Positions 23,963-31,190 of a DNA stretch of 46,041 nt are shown piece by piece. The translations under genes were made by a program, and so were the position numbers. How positions within the stretch are numbered: the stretch's first letter is position 1; each line of letters opens with the position of its first letter. This stretch comes from Myxococcales bacterium (GTDB lineage Bacteria > Myxococcota_A > Polyangia > Polyangiales > Ga0077539), in the NCBI GenBank assembly GCA_030652255.1, contig JAUSAZ010000104.1, forward strand, positions 1-46,041, given 5' to 3'. The notes beneath the pieces are model-generated. The model was not told the origin of the DNA, did not search any database, and saw only the letters and a list, made by a program, of their open reading frames with translations.

Positions 23963-24613
23963 ATGACGACGACAAAGGCGAGCGGTGGCGGGTCGAGGCT
24001 CATCGCGGCGACGAAGGCGCAGGCGCTGGCGGCCAACCGGAAGAAGCTCGCGTCGCTGGAGGGGCTGATCCGTCGGCGGCTCGCGACGGTGGTCGAGAGC
24101 TTCTACGACATCGGCGTGGCGCTGACGGAGATCCTGAAGAAGAAGCTCTACGCGGCGGGCGGGCACGCGAGCCTGGAGGCGTACCTCGCGGCGACGAAGC
24201 TCGTGGGCGTGGCGCAGGCGATGAAGCTCATCGCGATCGTGAGGGAGATCCCGCGCGAGGTGGCGCTGGCGGCGGGTCCCGAGCGCTCGTACGCGCTCAT
24301 CGGGCTGGCGAAGGCGACGGCGGAGCCCGACAGCGCCGCGGAGCTCATCGAGCGCGGAACGGTGGCCGGGCAGCCCGCGGCGAAGGCGCCGGTGCGGGCG
24401 ATCGCGGCGGCGGCGAAGGCCGAGCGGGCGAAGCGGCCGAAGACCGCGGCGACGAAGGAGCGGGAGAAGGCCGACGCATCGGTCGTGAAGGGCGTGCGTG
24501 CGTTACTGCGGGGGGTGGGGCTGGGCGCGGGGGCGGTGAGCGTGGAGGGGGGCGAGGTGCGCGTGGTGTGGACCCGCGCGCAGGCGGAGCGGGCCATCGC
24601 GCGCGGCGGGTGA
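23963..24613 (+). CDS. Uncharacterised helical, possibly DNA-binding protein
   Basis: A 216-residue basic protein starting MTTTKASGGG, with GGAGG and a GA-rich run upstream of the ATG. Residues 28-100 (LEGLIRRRLATVVESFYDIG, then LTEILKKKLYAAGGHASLEAY and VGVAQAMKLIAIV) resemble the helix-rich segment in many phage and accessory proteins of the form F-IG-AL-I...LY...G-SFE-Y, which often precedes or forms a helix-turn-helix. A Lys/Ala/Glu-rich linker (about 135-170) and a compact C-terminal segment with VSVEGGEVRVVWTRAQAERA follow. I do not recognise the gene. Two perfect 16-base palindromes begin directly at its stop codon, which may or may not be related. Confidence 0.6.
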   Translation: MTTTKASGGGSRLIAATKAQALAANRKKLASLEGLIRRRLATVVESFYDIGVALTEILKKKLYAAGGHASLEAYLAATKLVGVAQAMKLIAIVREIPREVALAAGPERSYALIGLAKATAEPDSAAELIERGTVAGQPAAKAPVRAIAAAAKAERAKRPKTAATKEREKADASVVKGVRALLRGVGLGAGAVSVEGGEVRVVWTRAQAERAIARGG

Positions 24614-24656
24614 GCTACAGACGTCTGTAGGTGCAGCTACAGACGTCTGTAGGTGG
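24613..24656. promoter_or_regulatory. Two tandem 22-base units, each with a perfect 16-base palindrome
   Basis: CTACAGACGTCTGTAG occurs at 24615-24630 and 24637-24652 within two direct 22-base repeats (24613-24634 and 24635-24656) that differ only in the last base. The 22-base spacing places both dyads on one DNA face, as in cooperative operators. The TACA-N6-TGTA arrangement recalls operators of the BlaI/MecI/CopY repressor family, which is inference. Oddly, the pair lies between the 3' ends of two convergent genes. Confidence 0.6.
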
Positions 24657-24752
24657 CGCGGCACGGAGCGGCGCTCCCGACACGGGCATTCACCGTCGCT
24701 TGAAGGGCGGGCGGGGCTTGCCGTGGTTGACGCCCAGGCCCTACCCAACGCT

Positions 24753-25517
24753 TCACCCCTGCGCGCGCAGGAAGCGCTCCACCACCGCCGCGAGCGCCGC
24801 TGGCGTCTCCTGCATCGGGTAGTGCCCCGCGTTGGCGCACACCGCCACCTCCAGCGCCGGGTACGCCGCGCCCAGCGCCGCGCGCACGCTCGCCTCGCGG
24901 AAGGGCTCGCTGTCGTGCTCGCCCACCACCGCGAGCACCGGCAGGTCGCGCGCGGCCTCGCCCCTCACCGCCGTCGCGGCGAACATCCGGACGTAGCCCC
25001 GCGAGGCCTCCGGGCGGGCCGACTCCCACCACCGCCGGAGCTTGAACTCCACCCACCCCGCCGAGAGGCGCCCGCCCCCGCGCTGCGCGAAGGTCTCCCG
25101 GCGCAGCACCTCGTCCGTCGCCATCCGCTCCATGAAGGCGATGGCCTCGTCGGGCGCGGCCATCCCCGCGGGCGCGACCGGCGTGAGCAGCACCATCGAC
25201 CCCACCGCCCCGGGCGCGTCGCGGCACACCTGCTGCGCCACCAGCGTCGACATCGAGTGCGCCACCAGGTGGAAGCGGACCCACCCGAGGCGCGCCGCGA
25301 GCGCCAGCACGTCGTCGGCGGCCTCGCGCAGGTCGTAGCGCCCGGCGAGGTCGCGCGACAGCCCGTAGCCCCGCAGGTCGGCCAGCGCCCAGGTGAAGGC
25401 CGCGCGGTCGAGGTACGGCACCATCGGGTCGTAGTTGCGGTGGTCGCCCATCCAGTCGTGCAGCACGATCACCCGCGCCGCGCCGTCCCCGATCGTCTCT
25501 CGTCCCAGTGTCTGCAT
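24753..25517 (-). CDS. Alpha/beta hydrolase
   Basis: A 254-residue hydrolase with oxyanion region VLHDWMGDHRNYD, ALADLRGYGLSRD, nucleophile elbow AHSMSTL with S88, an acidic residue in VVGEHDSEPF and the catalytic His in NAGHYPMQETP. The elbow reads A-H-S-M-S rather than G-H-S-M-G, a tolerated variant. The ATG at 25517 is preceded by GGAGGAG with five bases spacing, an excellent site. Transcription is divergent from a lipoprotein gene 102 bases away. The family covers esterases, haloperoxidase-like and C-C bond hydrolases; the substrate is not predictable. It appears monocistronic. Confidence 0.87.
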   Translation of the reverse strand: MQTLGRETIGDGAARVIVLHDWMGDHRNYDPMVPYLDRAAFTWALADLRGYGLSRDLAGRYDLREAADDVLALAARLGWVRFHLVAHSMSTLVAQQVCRDAPGAVGSMVLLTPVAPAGMAAPDEAIAFMERMATDEVLRRETFAQRGGGRLSAGWVEFKLRRWWESARPEASRGYVRMFAATAVRGEAARDLPVLAVVGEHDSEPFREASVRAALGAAYPALEVAVCANAGHYPMQETPAALAAVVERFLRAQG

Positions 25518-25619
25518 CGCGCTCCTCCAGCCCGGCGCATCGGTACCGCTGCGCTCGGTCGCTCGTCCAGCGTCGGCGCCATTGACGCCCCCACGCCCCG
25601 CGGGTTCATCCTCCGGGCC

Positions 25620-26528
25620 ATGAACCGTCGCACCGCGTCCGCCCTGGTGTCCGTCGCGCTCGCCCTCGCGGGCTGCGGTGACGCCGCCAACAACACCGAC
25701 CCCGACGCCGCCCTCCCCGGCGACGCCGCCACGACCGGCGACGCGGGCCCCGGCGCGGGCTACACCGAGGCCCTTTGCGACGACACCGCGAGCCTCGCCG
25801 ACCTCGCCGCCGCCTACGAGAACACCCCGGCGGGCCTGCGCGCCGCCGTGCGCGGCATCGCCGAGCGCCGCTACCCCATCGGCGTGGCCTTCGTCGACGT
25901 GCAGAGCGACATGCAGCTCCAGACCTGGTTTCGTATGCGCGGCACCTTCGCCGACGTGCTCAACAACTTCGAGGTCGCCGTCCACGAGGGCGGGCACATC
26001 TGGGACCTCACCATGATCCGCGCGGACTGGCCCTACCGCCTGCGCGATGACCTGGTCATCCGCCCGCGGCGGCTCACCAACTTCAACCGCAGCGAGATCC
26101 TCACGCTGCACGCCGACCCCGACGCCGACTCCTACGACGAGGTCTACCTGCGCGGGCAGTCCGGCGCGCAGGGCTTCAACACCCTCCTCGACGAGTACGT
26201 GCAGTACACCCACTCCCTCGCGTCGCGCTTCTGCACCCGCGACAGCCTCGGGGCGGGCCGCCGCATCAGCGCGCGCGACGGCATCCTGACGCTCATGTAC
26301 TACGTCGAGCTCTACCTGAAGATCGCCCGCACCCAGCACCCCGACGACTACGCCGAGATCGTCGGCGACCCCGGGCACCTCGAGCTCATCCACACCGTGT
26401 GGCAGCGCGCCGAACTCTGGCTGGAGCGCTCGGCGCCGTACCCCTCCCTCGGCATCCGCGACGCGCAGATCCGCGCCTGGACCTACGCCCCCGAGAACCT
26501 CATGGAGATCACGATGCTCCCGCGCTGA
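25620..26528 (+). CDS. Putative HExxH metallopeptidase lipoprotein
   Basis: A 302-residue lipoprotein: hydrophobic signal ending in LAGC (C19), then an Asp/Ala/Gly spacer. The mature part contains VAVHEGGHIWDL, an HExxH zinc motif (H122-E123, H126). Possible third ligands lie in the LLDEYVQYTHSLASRF segment around residue 200. The domain has no family I can name, so proteolysis is inferred only from HExxH and extracytoplasmic location. Several paired cysteines (C53 and the Cys in RFCTRD) could form disulfides. Its 3' end overlaps that of the convergent phospholipase-like gene by 20 bases. The start is the ATG at 25620. Confidence 0.65.
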   Translation: MNRRTASALVSVALALAGCGDAANNTDPDAALPGDAATTGDAGPGAGYTEALCDDTASLADLAAAYENTPAGLRAAVRGIAERRYPIGVAFVDVQSDMQLQTWFRMRGTFADVLNNFEVAVHEGGHIWDLTMIRADWPYRLRDDLVIRPRRLTNFNRSEILTLHADPDADSYDEVYLRGQSGAQGFNTLLDEYVQYTHSLASRFCTRDSLGAGRRISARDGILTLMYYVELYLKIARTQHPDDYAEIVGDPGHLELIHTVWQRAELWLERSAPYPSLGIRDAQIRAWTYAPENLMEITMLPR

Positions 26529-27984
26529 GCGCCCGGCGGCGACGGCTGCGCACCAGCCCCGCCAGCCCCACCAACACCAGCCCCGCCCCTCCGCTCGCGC
26601 CGCTCCCGCTGCCGCCCGCGCGGCACCCGCAGCCCTCCGTCGCAGGCGGCGCGGCGGCCCCTGCGTCCAGCGCCGCGGGCGCGTCGAGCGTCGCCGCGTC
26701 GAGCGCCTCCCCGGCGTCGACCACCACCGCGCCCGCGTCGTCGGGCTCGATGACCACGGTGCCGCTGCCGGCGTCGAGGCCGGGCGGCGGACGGGGCGTC
26801 GAGACGGGCGGCGCGGCCAGCGTCGGACGCGGCGTCGGGAGGGGTGGGCACATCGCCAGCCGGTCGGGCGCGCAGCGCGTGCGGAAGGGGATGCTGCGCG
26901 CGGTGCCCGTGAGCGAGCCCTCCAGCGTGCGCAGCGAGGCCGACAGCTCGACCCGGTAGGCCGTGTCGTACGCGAGGTCGGCGGTCGAGCGGATCATCAG
27001 CGTGTTGCCGTGGTCGCCGTAGCGCGACACCTGCGCGGGGACGGGCGCGTCGTCGGGGCCGAGGATGCGCACGGTGGTGTCGTTGACCGACGCATCGTCG
27101 AGGCCCCACGGGGTCGTCACCACCACCCGCGACTCGATGTCGTCGCGCCCGACGGGGAAGTTCACCTGATCGGGCGAGGGCCAGCTGTAGATGGGCGCGG
27201 CGCCGGGCGGCGCGTCGCCCTGGAGCCGCCGCCAGAGGAAGCGCCAGTACGCCGCCGTGGTCGAGACGAGGTGGGGGTAGGCCCCAGGGGTGTCGGGGTC
27301 CATGTAGTGCGAGGCCGACCAGGGCATCTCGCGCCAGCGCGCGGTGTAGAGCGTGTGGCCGAAGCGCACGAGGAAGCGCGTGCCCGCCGACGTGAGGCTG
27401 CCCGCCTCGGTGAGCACCGCGGGCGTCACCGCGGGGCCGCCCACCGCCGCGTGGATGCCCGGCAGCTCGTCGACCCAGAAGCGCCCGTCGGCCTCGCTGG
27501 TCACCCCGTGCTCGACCACCAGCCAGGCGTCCGAGCCGATGTCCAGGTTGTCGGCGCCGGTGCGGTCGTGCTGCCGGGCGCGCGCCATGAAGTACTGGTC
27601 GAAGGTCTGGTCGGTCATCGAGTGCGCCGCGCAGCCCAGGAGGAAGGCCACGTGCCGGCGCGCGTCGGCGCTGCGGTATCCCTCCGACCCCCAGCGCCCG
27701 CGGATCCACTGGAGGTACGGCTCGACCCAGCTCTCCCAGTGCGCCCACTCGCCGTACTCGTGGCGCACCGAGTACCCGGAGTCGGGGTAGATCGCGCCGT
27801 TCTGGATCACCCCCCGCAGCGCCGGGTCGGCCACGATGTCGCGCAGGGGCCCCGGCTCGATCTGCGTGATCGACTGCTCGGCCACCCACACGTGCGTGAC
27901 CATGCTGTTGGCCTCCGCCCGGGGCGCGAGCGCGAGCACAGACAGCGGGAGCAGGGCGCCGACGAGCCCGGTGGAGCGCTTCAT
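26509..27984 (-). CDS. Zinc-dependent phospholipase C-like surface protein with MYXO-CTERM-type tail
   Basis: A 491-residue exported protein. The signal peptide MKRSTGLVG...APRAEA is followed by a mature start at about residue 26. The S1/P1 nuclease/zinc-PLC-like domain shows THVWVAEQSI, NGAIYPDSGYSVRHEYGEWAH and FLLGCAAHSMTDQTFD, with the His/Asp residues in the order expected for zinc ligands. A middle beta-rich region (about 245-360) is followed by a long Pro/Ala/Asp linker. The tail is GCGCRAGG, a hydrophobic helix and RSRRRR, the MYXO-CTERM surface-sorting pattern. ATG 27984 is chosen to begin at the signal peptide. Lipid or nucleotide hydrolysis outside the cell is likely but unproven. 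Confidence 0.8.
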   Translation of the reverse strand: MKRSTGLVGALLPLSVLALAPRAEANSMVTHVWVAEQSITQIEPGPLRDIVADPALRGVIQNGAIYPDSGYSVRHEYGEWAHWESWVEPYLQWIRGRWGSEGYRSADARRHVAFLLGCAAHSMTDQTFDQYFMARARQHDRTGADNLDIGSDAWLVVEHGVTSEADGRFWVDELPGIHAAVGGPAVTPAVLTEAGSLTSAGTRFLVRFGHTLYTARWREMPWSASHYMDPDTPGAYPHLVSTTAAYWRFLWRRLQGDAPPGAAPIYSWPSPDQVNFPVGRDDIESRVVVTTPWGLDDASVNDTTVRILGPDDAPVPAQVSRYGDHGNTLMIRSTADLAYDTAYRVELSASLRTLEGSLTGTARSIPFRTRCAPDRLAMCPPLPTPRPTLAAPPVSTPRPPPGLDAGSGTVVIEPDDAGAVVVDAGEALDAATLDAPAALDAGAAAPPATEGCGCRAGGSGSGASGGAGLVLVGLAGLVRSRRRRALSAGAS

Positions 27985-28079
27985 GGGCCGCGATGCTCGC
28001 ACGCCGCCGTCACCGCCGTCACCGCCGGGCGCTCCCCCCTGGCGACCCCCTCCCCCGCGACCTATACCCGTCGGCGGCC

Positions 28080-28871
28080 ATGAGCGACGTCGCCGATGCT
28101 GCCGCCGTCCCCTCGGAGCTGCGCCGGGTGCGCCTGGGGTCGTCCTGGGACGGCCCCGTCCACGGCCTGCTCGCCCTGCTCTTCGTGGCGCTGCAGCTCA
28201 TGCCCGTCGTGGTGATCTCGCTCTACCTCGTGCGCCTCCACCCCTTCGCCGTCGCGGCGCTGCTCACCGCGGGCGCCGCGGCGATCTTCGCCCAGGCCCG
28301 CCGCTCGCTCGGCCCCACGGAGGTGCTCCTCGGGGTCGATGGGCTGTCCGTGCTCTCGGGCCGCCAACCGCGCTTCGTCCCGTGGCGGGAGATCCGCGCG
28401 GCCCGCCTCGTGCGCTTCGACGTCGTGCTCACCCTGCGCTCCGGCGAGCACCTGCGCATCCCCGTGAGCGCCCCCGACCCCGCGCGCGACCGCGCCCTCA
28501 TCGACGGCATCCGCGCGGAGATCGCCCGCGCGCCGACCACCCCGCCGCCCACCGTCGCCGCCCTCCAGCGCGGCGGGCGCGACCTCGACCAGTGGCGCGA
28601 CGCCCTGCGCCTGCTCGCCACCCGCGCGACCGCCTACCGCGGCGCCCCGGTCGACCTCGACGACCTCGAGCGCGCCGTGGCCGCGCGCGACGTCCCGGCC
28701 GAGCAGCGCGTGGGCGCCGCCATCGCCCTCGCGGCCCTGAGCGACGACGGCCGCACCCGGGTGCGCCTCGCGGCCGCGTCGAGCGCCGACCTCCCCTTGC
28801 GCGACGCCCTCGCCGACATCGCCGCCGAGCGCTGGGTGCCCGCCACCATCCGCCGCGCCGTCCGGGGCTAA
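28080..28871 (+). CDS. Two-helix membrane protein with PH-like domain, function unknown
   Basis: A 263-residue protein with two adjacent transmembrane helices (about residues 28-52 and 55-72), then a soluble part. GPTEVLLGVDGLSVLSGRQ, FVPWREIRAARL and VVLTLRSGEHLRIPV are the strand pattern of a bacterial PH-like (DUF304/YdbT-type) domain. The C-terminal 110 residues are helical and Arg/Ala/Asp-rich. No catalytic residues. It is divergent from the phospholipase-like gene (95 bases between) and followed by the CDF transporter 51 bases on. No role can be assigned. Confidence 0.68.
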   Translation: MSDVADAAAVPSELRRVRLGSSWDGPVHGLLALLFVALQLMPVVVISLYLVRLHPFAVAALLTAGAAAIFAQARRSLGPTEVLLGVDGLSVLSGRQPRFVPWREIRAARLVRFDVVLTLRSGEHLRIPVSAPDPARDRALIDGIRAEIARAPTTPPPTVAALQRGGRDLDQWRDALRLLATRATAYRGAPVDLDDLERAVAARDVPAEQRVGAAIALAALSDDGRTRVRLAAASSADLPLRDALADIAAERWVPATIRRAVRG

Positions 28872-28922
28872 ATCGCCCTGTTCAGACGGGCGGCGACGTC
28901 CTACACGGGAGCGACGGCTCCG

Positions 28923-29816
28923 ATGAGCACCCTCGACCCCGCCGAACGCCTCGCGCGCTGGAGCCTCGCCACCGGCGTCACCGTGCTGCTGCTCAAGGGC
29001 GTCGCGTGGCGGCTCACGGACTCCGTCGCGCTGCTCTCCGACGCGCTGGAGTCCATCGTCAACGTCGTCGCCTCGCTCGCGATGCTCTACGCCGTGCGCA
29101 TCTCGCGCCTCCCGGCGGACCGCAACCACCCCTACGGCCACGGCAAGGCCGAGTACCTCTCCGCCGTCCTCGAGGGCCTGCTCATCGGCGTCGCCGCGGT
29201 GCTCAGCATCCGCGCGGCGTGGGACCGGCTGCTCCACCCGCGCGCCCTCGAGGCCGTGGGGCTCGGCGTCGCGGTCTCTCTCGTCGCCACCGCCCTCAAC
29301 GGGCTGCTCGCGTGGCGGCTCATCGCCGCGGGCCGCAAGTACCGCTCGCCCGCCCTCGCGGCCGACGGCCGGCACATCCTCTCGGACGTGGTCACCACCG
29401 CGGGCGTGCTCGCGGGCGTCGGGCTCGCGCGGGCCACGGGCTGGTGGCGCCTCGACCCCCTGCTCGCCTGCTTCGTCGCCGTGAACATCCTCTGGATGGG
29501 CTGGAAGCTCGTCCGGCACTCCGTCGGGGGCCTGATGGACGAGGTGCTCGACGAGGCCGAGGTCGCCCGCGTGCGCGGCATCGCCGAGCGCGTCGCGCGG
29601 GAGGGCGGCGCCGTCGCCGTCGAGGGCTTCCGCCTGCGGCACACCGGCACCTCGGGGCAGTGCGACATGACCCTGCTCGTGCCCGGGGAGATGGAGGTGC
29701 GCGCCGCCCACGCCATCTGCGACCGCATCGAGGAGGCCCTGCGCGCCGACGACCCGAAGCTCGGCGTGGTGGTGCACGTCGAGCCGGCGCCGCCATCGTC
29801 AAGCACGGCGATATAA
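28923..29816 (+). CDS. Cation diffusion facilitator (CDF) metal efflux protein
   Basis: A 297-residue cytoplasmic-membrane antiporter that exports divalent metal (Zn, Fe, Co, Cd or Mn) against protons. The metal-binding helices are visible: SDALESIVNVV in TM2 and ADGRHILSDVVTTAG in TM5, and the signature loop NHPYGHGKAEYLSA. Six membrane segments and a C-terminal cytoplasmic ferredoxin-like domain are present (VRGIAERV to VVVHVEPAP). In TM5 the pattern is D-x2-H-x3-D rather than the H-x3-D typical of zinc CDFs alone, which does not decide specificity. TATAAT overlaps the stop codon, but without a -35. Confidence 0.92.
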   Translation: MSTLDPAERLARWSLATGVTVLLLKGVAWRLTDSVALLSDALESIVNVVASLAMLYAVRISRLPADRNHPYGHGKAEYLSAVLEGLLIGVAAVLSIRAAWDRLLHPRALEAVGLGVAVSLVATALNGLLAWRLIAAGRKYRSPALAADGRHILSDVVTTAGVLAGVGLARATGWWRLDPLLACFVAVNILWMGWKLVRHSVGGLMDEVLDEAEVARVRGIAERVAREGGAVAVEGFRLRHTGTSGQCDMTLLVPGEMEVRAAHAICDRIEEALRADDPKLGVVVHVEPAPPSSSTAI

Positions 29817-29917
29817 TCCCGTACACGACATATCGATTCTCAACGCATCCCACGGCGCGCACGATGGGCTCCGCGGCGCCCCACTTCCGGGCGCCCGCCA
29901 CCCGGAGGTTTGCCACC

Positions 29918-30304
29918 ATGTCGCCAGCGACCATCGACCCCGCCGAGCGGATCCGCCGCGCCCAGGAGCGCGCCCTCCGCGCCGCCCGCGCCGTCACCCT
30001 CACCCTGGGCGCCGCGCTCGCGGGCTGCTCGTCCGCGGTCACCGCCAGCGCCGCAGACCCGCCCGTCGCGGAGGACGTCACCCCGACGGCGGACGTCGCC
30101 GCGGACGTCGCCCTGGACGTCGCTGTGGCCGCGGATGTCACGGCCGACGCGGGCGCGGAGGCCGCGGCCGACGCGGGCGAGGTGTGCAGCGCCGAGGGGG
30201 ACGCGGCCCTCACCTGGAGCGAGTGCTGCGAGCGCATCAACTGGGACTGGAACCGCGGGTGCCAGGCCTGGGGGCCCTTCATGCCGCCGTCGATGGAGGG
30301 CTGA
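29918..30304 (+). CDS. Small cysteine- and tryptophan-containing lipoprotein
   Basis: A 128-residue lipoprotein with GGAGG nine bases before the ATG. After a charged N-terminal segment of unusual length (about 22 residues) a hydrophobic stretch ends in LAGC, with C37 lipidated. A spacer of Asp/Val/Ala repeats (DVAADVALDVA and similar) covers about residues 52-88. The last 40 residues hold C90, C103-C104 and C115 with the WSECCERINWDWNRGCQAWG region, which could be a tiny disulfide-bonded or metal-binding knob. It is one base from the next start (TGA then ATG), so the lipoprotein and the ferritin-like protein are co-translated. Function unknown. Confidence 0.68.
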   Translation: MSPATIDPAERIRRAQERALRAARAVTLTLGAALAGCSSAVTASAADPPVAEDVTPTADVAADVALDVAVAADVTADAGAEAAADAGEVCSAEGDAALTWSECCERINWDWNRGCQAWGPFMPPSMEG

Positions 30305-31177
30305 ATGGGCGCCGCGCGAACGCTGACCATGGACACCGCGGCCTCGCCCTTCCGCGCCGACCACGCGCGCATCCTCCGGGCGCTGGAGCGCTCGACGGTG
30401 GAGGTGCCCGCGGGCGACCTGCTGACGGAGCGCTACGACGCGACGGTGCGCGAGGCGGCGGTGCACACCTGGCGCGACCGCATGGTGAACGAGCACCGCT
30501 CGGCGGCGGTGTTCGCGGGGCTGGTCCCGCAGCTCATCGAGGCGAGCTCGACCATCGACGTGCAGACGGTGGCGCTGCGCGCGGCGACGGACGAGATCTA
30601 CCACGCGACCCTGTGCGGCGACGTGGTGCGCGCCTTCGGGGGCGAGGCCGTCGCCACCGCCGAGCCCTCGCTGGCGCGCATGCCCGAGCACCCGGGGCTC
30701 TCGGCGCTGGAGCGCGCGGTGCGCAACGTGACCTTCGTGGGCTGCCTCTCGGAGACCGTGGCCGTGGCGCTCATCTCCGAGGAGCGCGAGCTCTCCGAGG
30801 AGCCCTTCGTGCGCGCGACGCTCGACCGCATCCTGCCCGACGAGGTCGCCCACGCGCGCCTCGGGTGGCTGTACCTCACGCACAACCTCCCCCGCCTGGA
30901 GACGGGCGCCGCCGGGCGGATGGCGCGCTACCTCCGGGTGGCCTTCGCGTACCTGGAGCGCCGGGAGATCGACCTGCTGCCGCTGACGCCGCCGGAGATC
31001 CCCGCGGAGCTGCGGGCGCAGCGCGAGGCGGTGGGCCTGTGCGAGGGCGAGGCGGCGCGGTCGCTCTTCTACCGCACCGTCACGGAGGTGATCGTGCCGC
31101 GCTTCGAGGCGCTGGGCATCGACGCCGCCGACGCGTGGAAGCACCGCCGCGAGGCCGCGGTGGCAGGGCCCTCATAA
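30305..31177 (+). CDS. Ferritin-like diiron-domain protein
   Basis: A 290-residue soluble helical protein with all expected diiron ligands: E63 (NEHRSA), E97-x2-H100 (DEIYH), E150 (SETVAVAL) and E180-x2-H183 (DEVAH). The start at 30305 follows the previous stop directly, with GGAGGG four bases upstream; ATG 30332 is an alternative. It is not a storage ferritin (too long, no E-helix cage pattern), more like an oxidase or oxygenase. It follows a cysteine-containing lipoprotein and a CDF metal exporter, a possible metal-handling group. The second of three helical diiron proteins in this window. Confidence 0.78.
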   Translation: MGAARTLTMDTAASPFRADHARILRALERSTVEVPAGDLLTERYDATVREAAVHTWRDRMVNEHRSAAVFAGLVPQLIEASSTIDVQTVALRAATDEIYHATLCGDVVRAFGGEAVATAEPSLARMPEHPGLSALERAVRNVTFVGCLSETVAVALISEERELSEEPFVRATLDRILPDEVAHARLGWLYLTHNLPRLETGAAGRMARYLRVAFAYLERREIDLLPLTPPEIPAELRAQREAVGLCEGEAARSLFYRTVTEVIVPRFEALGIDAADAWKHRREAAVAGPS

Positions 31178-31190
31178 GCCCGCCGGGCGC

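Noticed and set aside
24615..24652. Tandem palindromes as an intrinsic terminator
   Set aside because: Stems of only about six pairs after allowing a loop, and no T-run follows on either strand.
29812..29817. Perfect TATAAT as promoter of the small lipoprotein gene
   Set aside because: It overlaps the CDF stop codon and no -35-like hexamer lies 16-18 bases upstream; the lipoprotein may simply be read through from the CDF gene.
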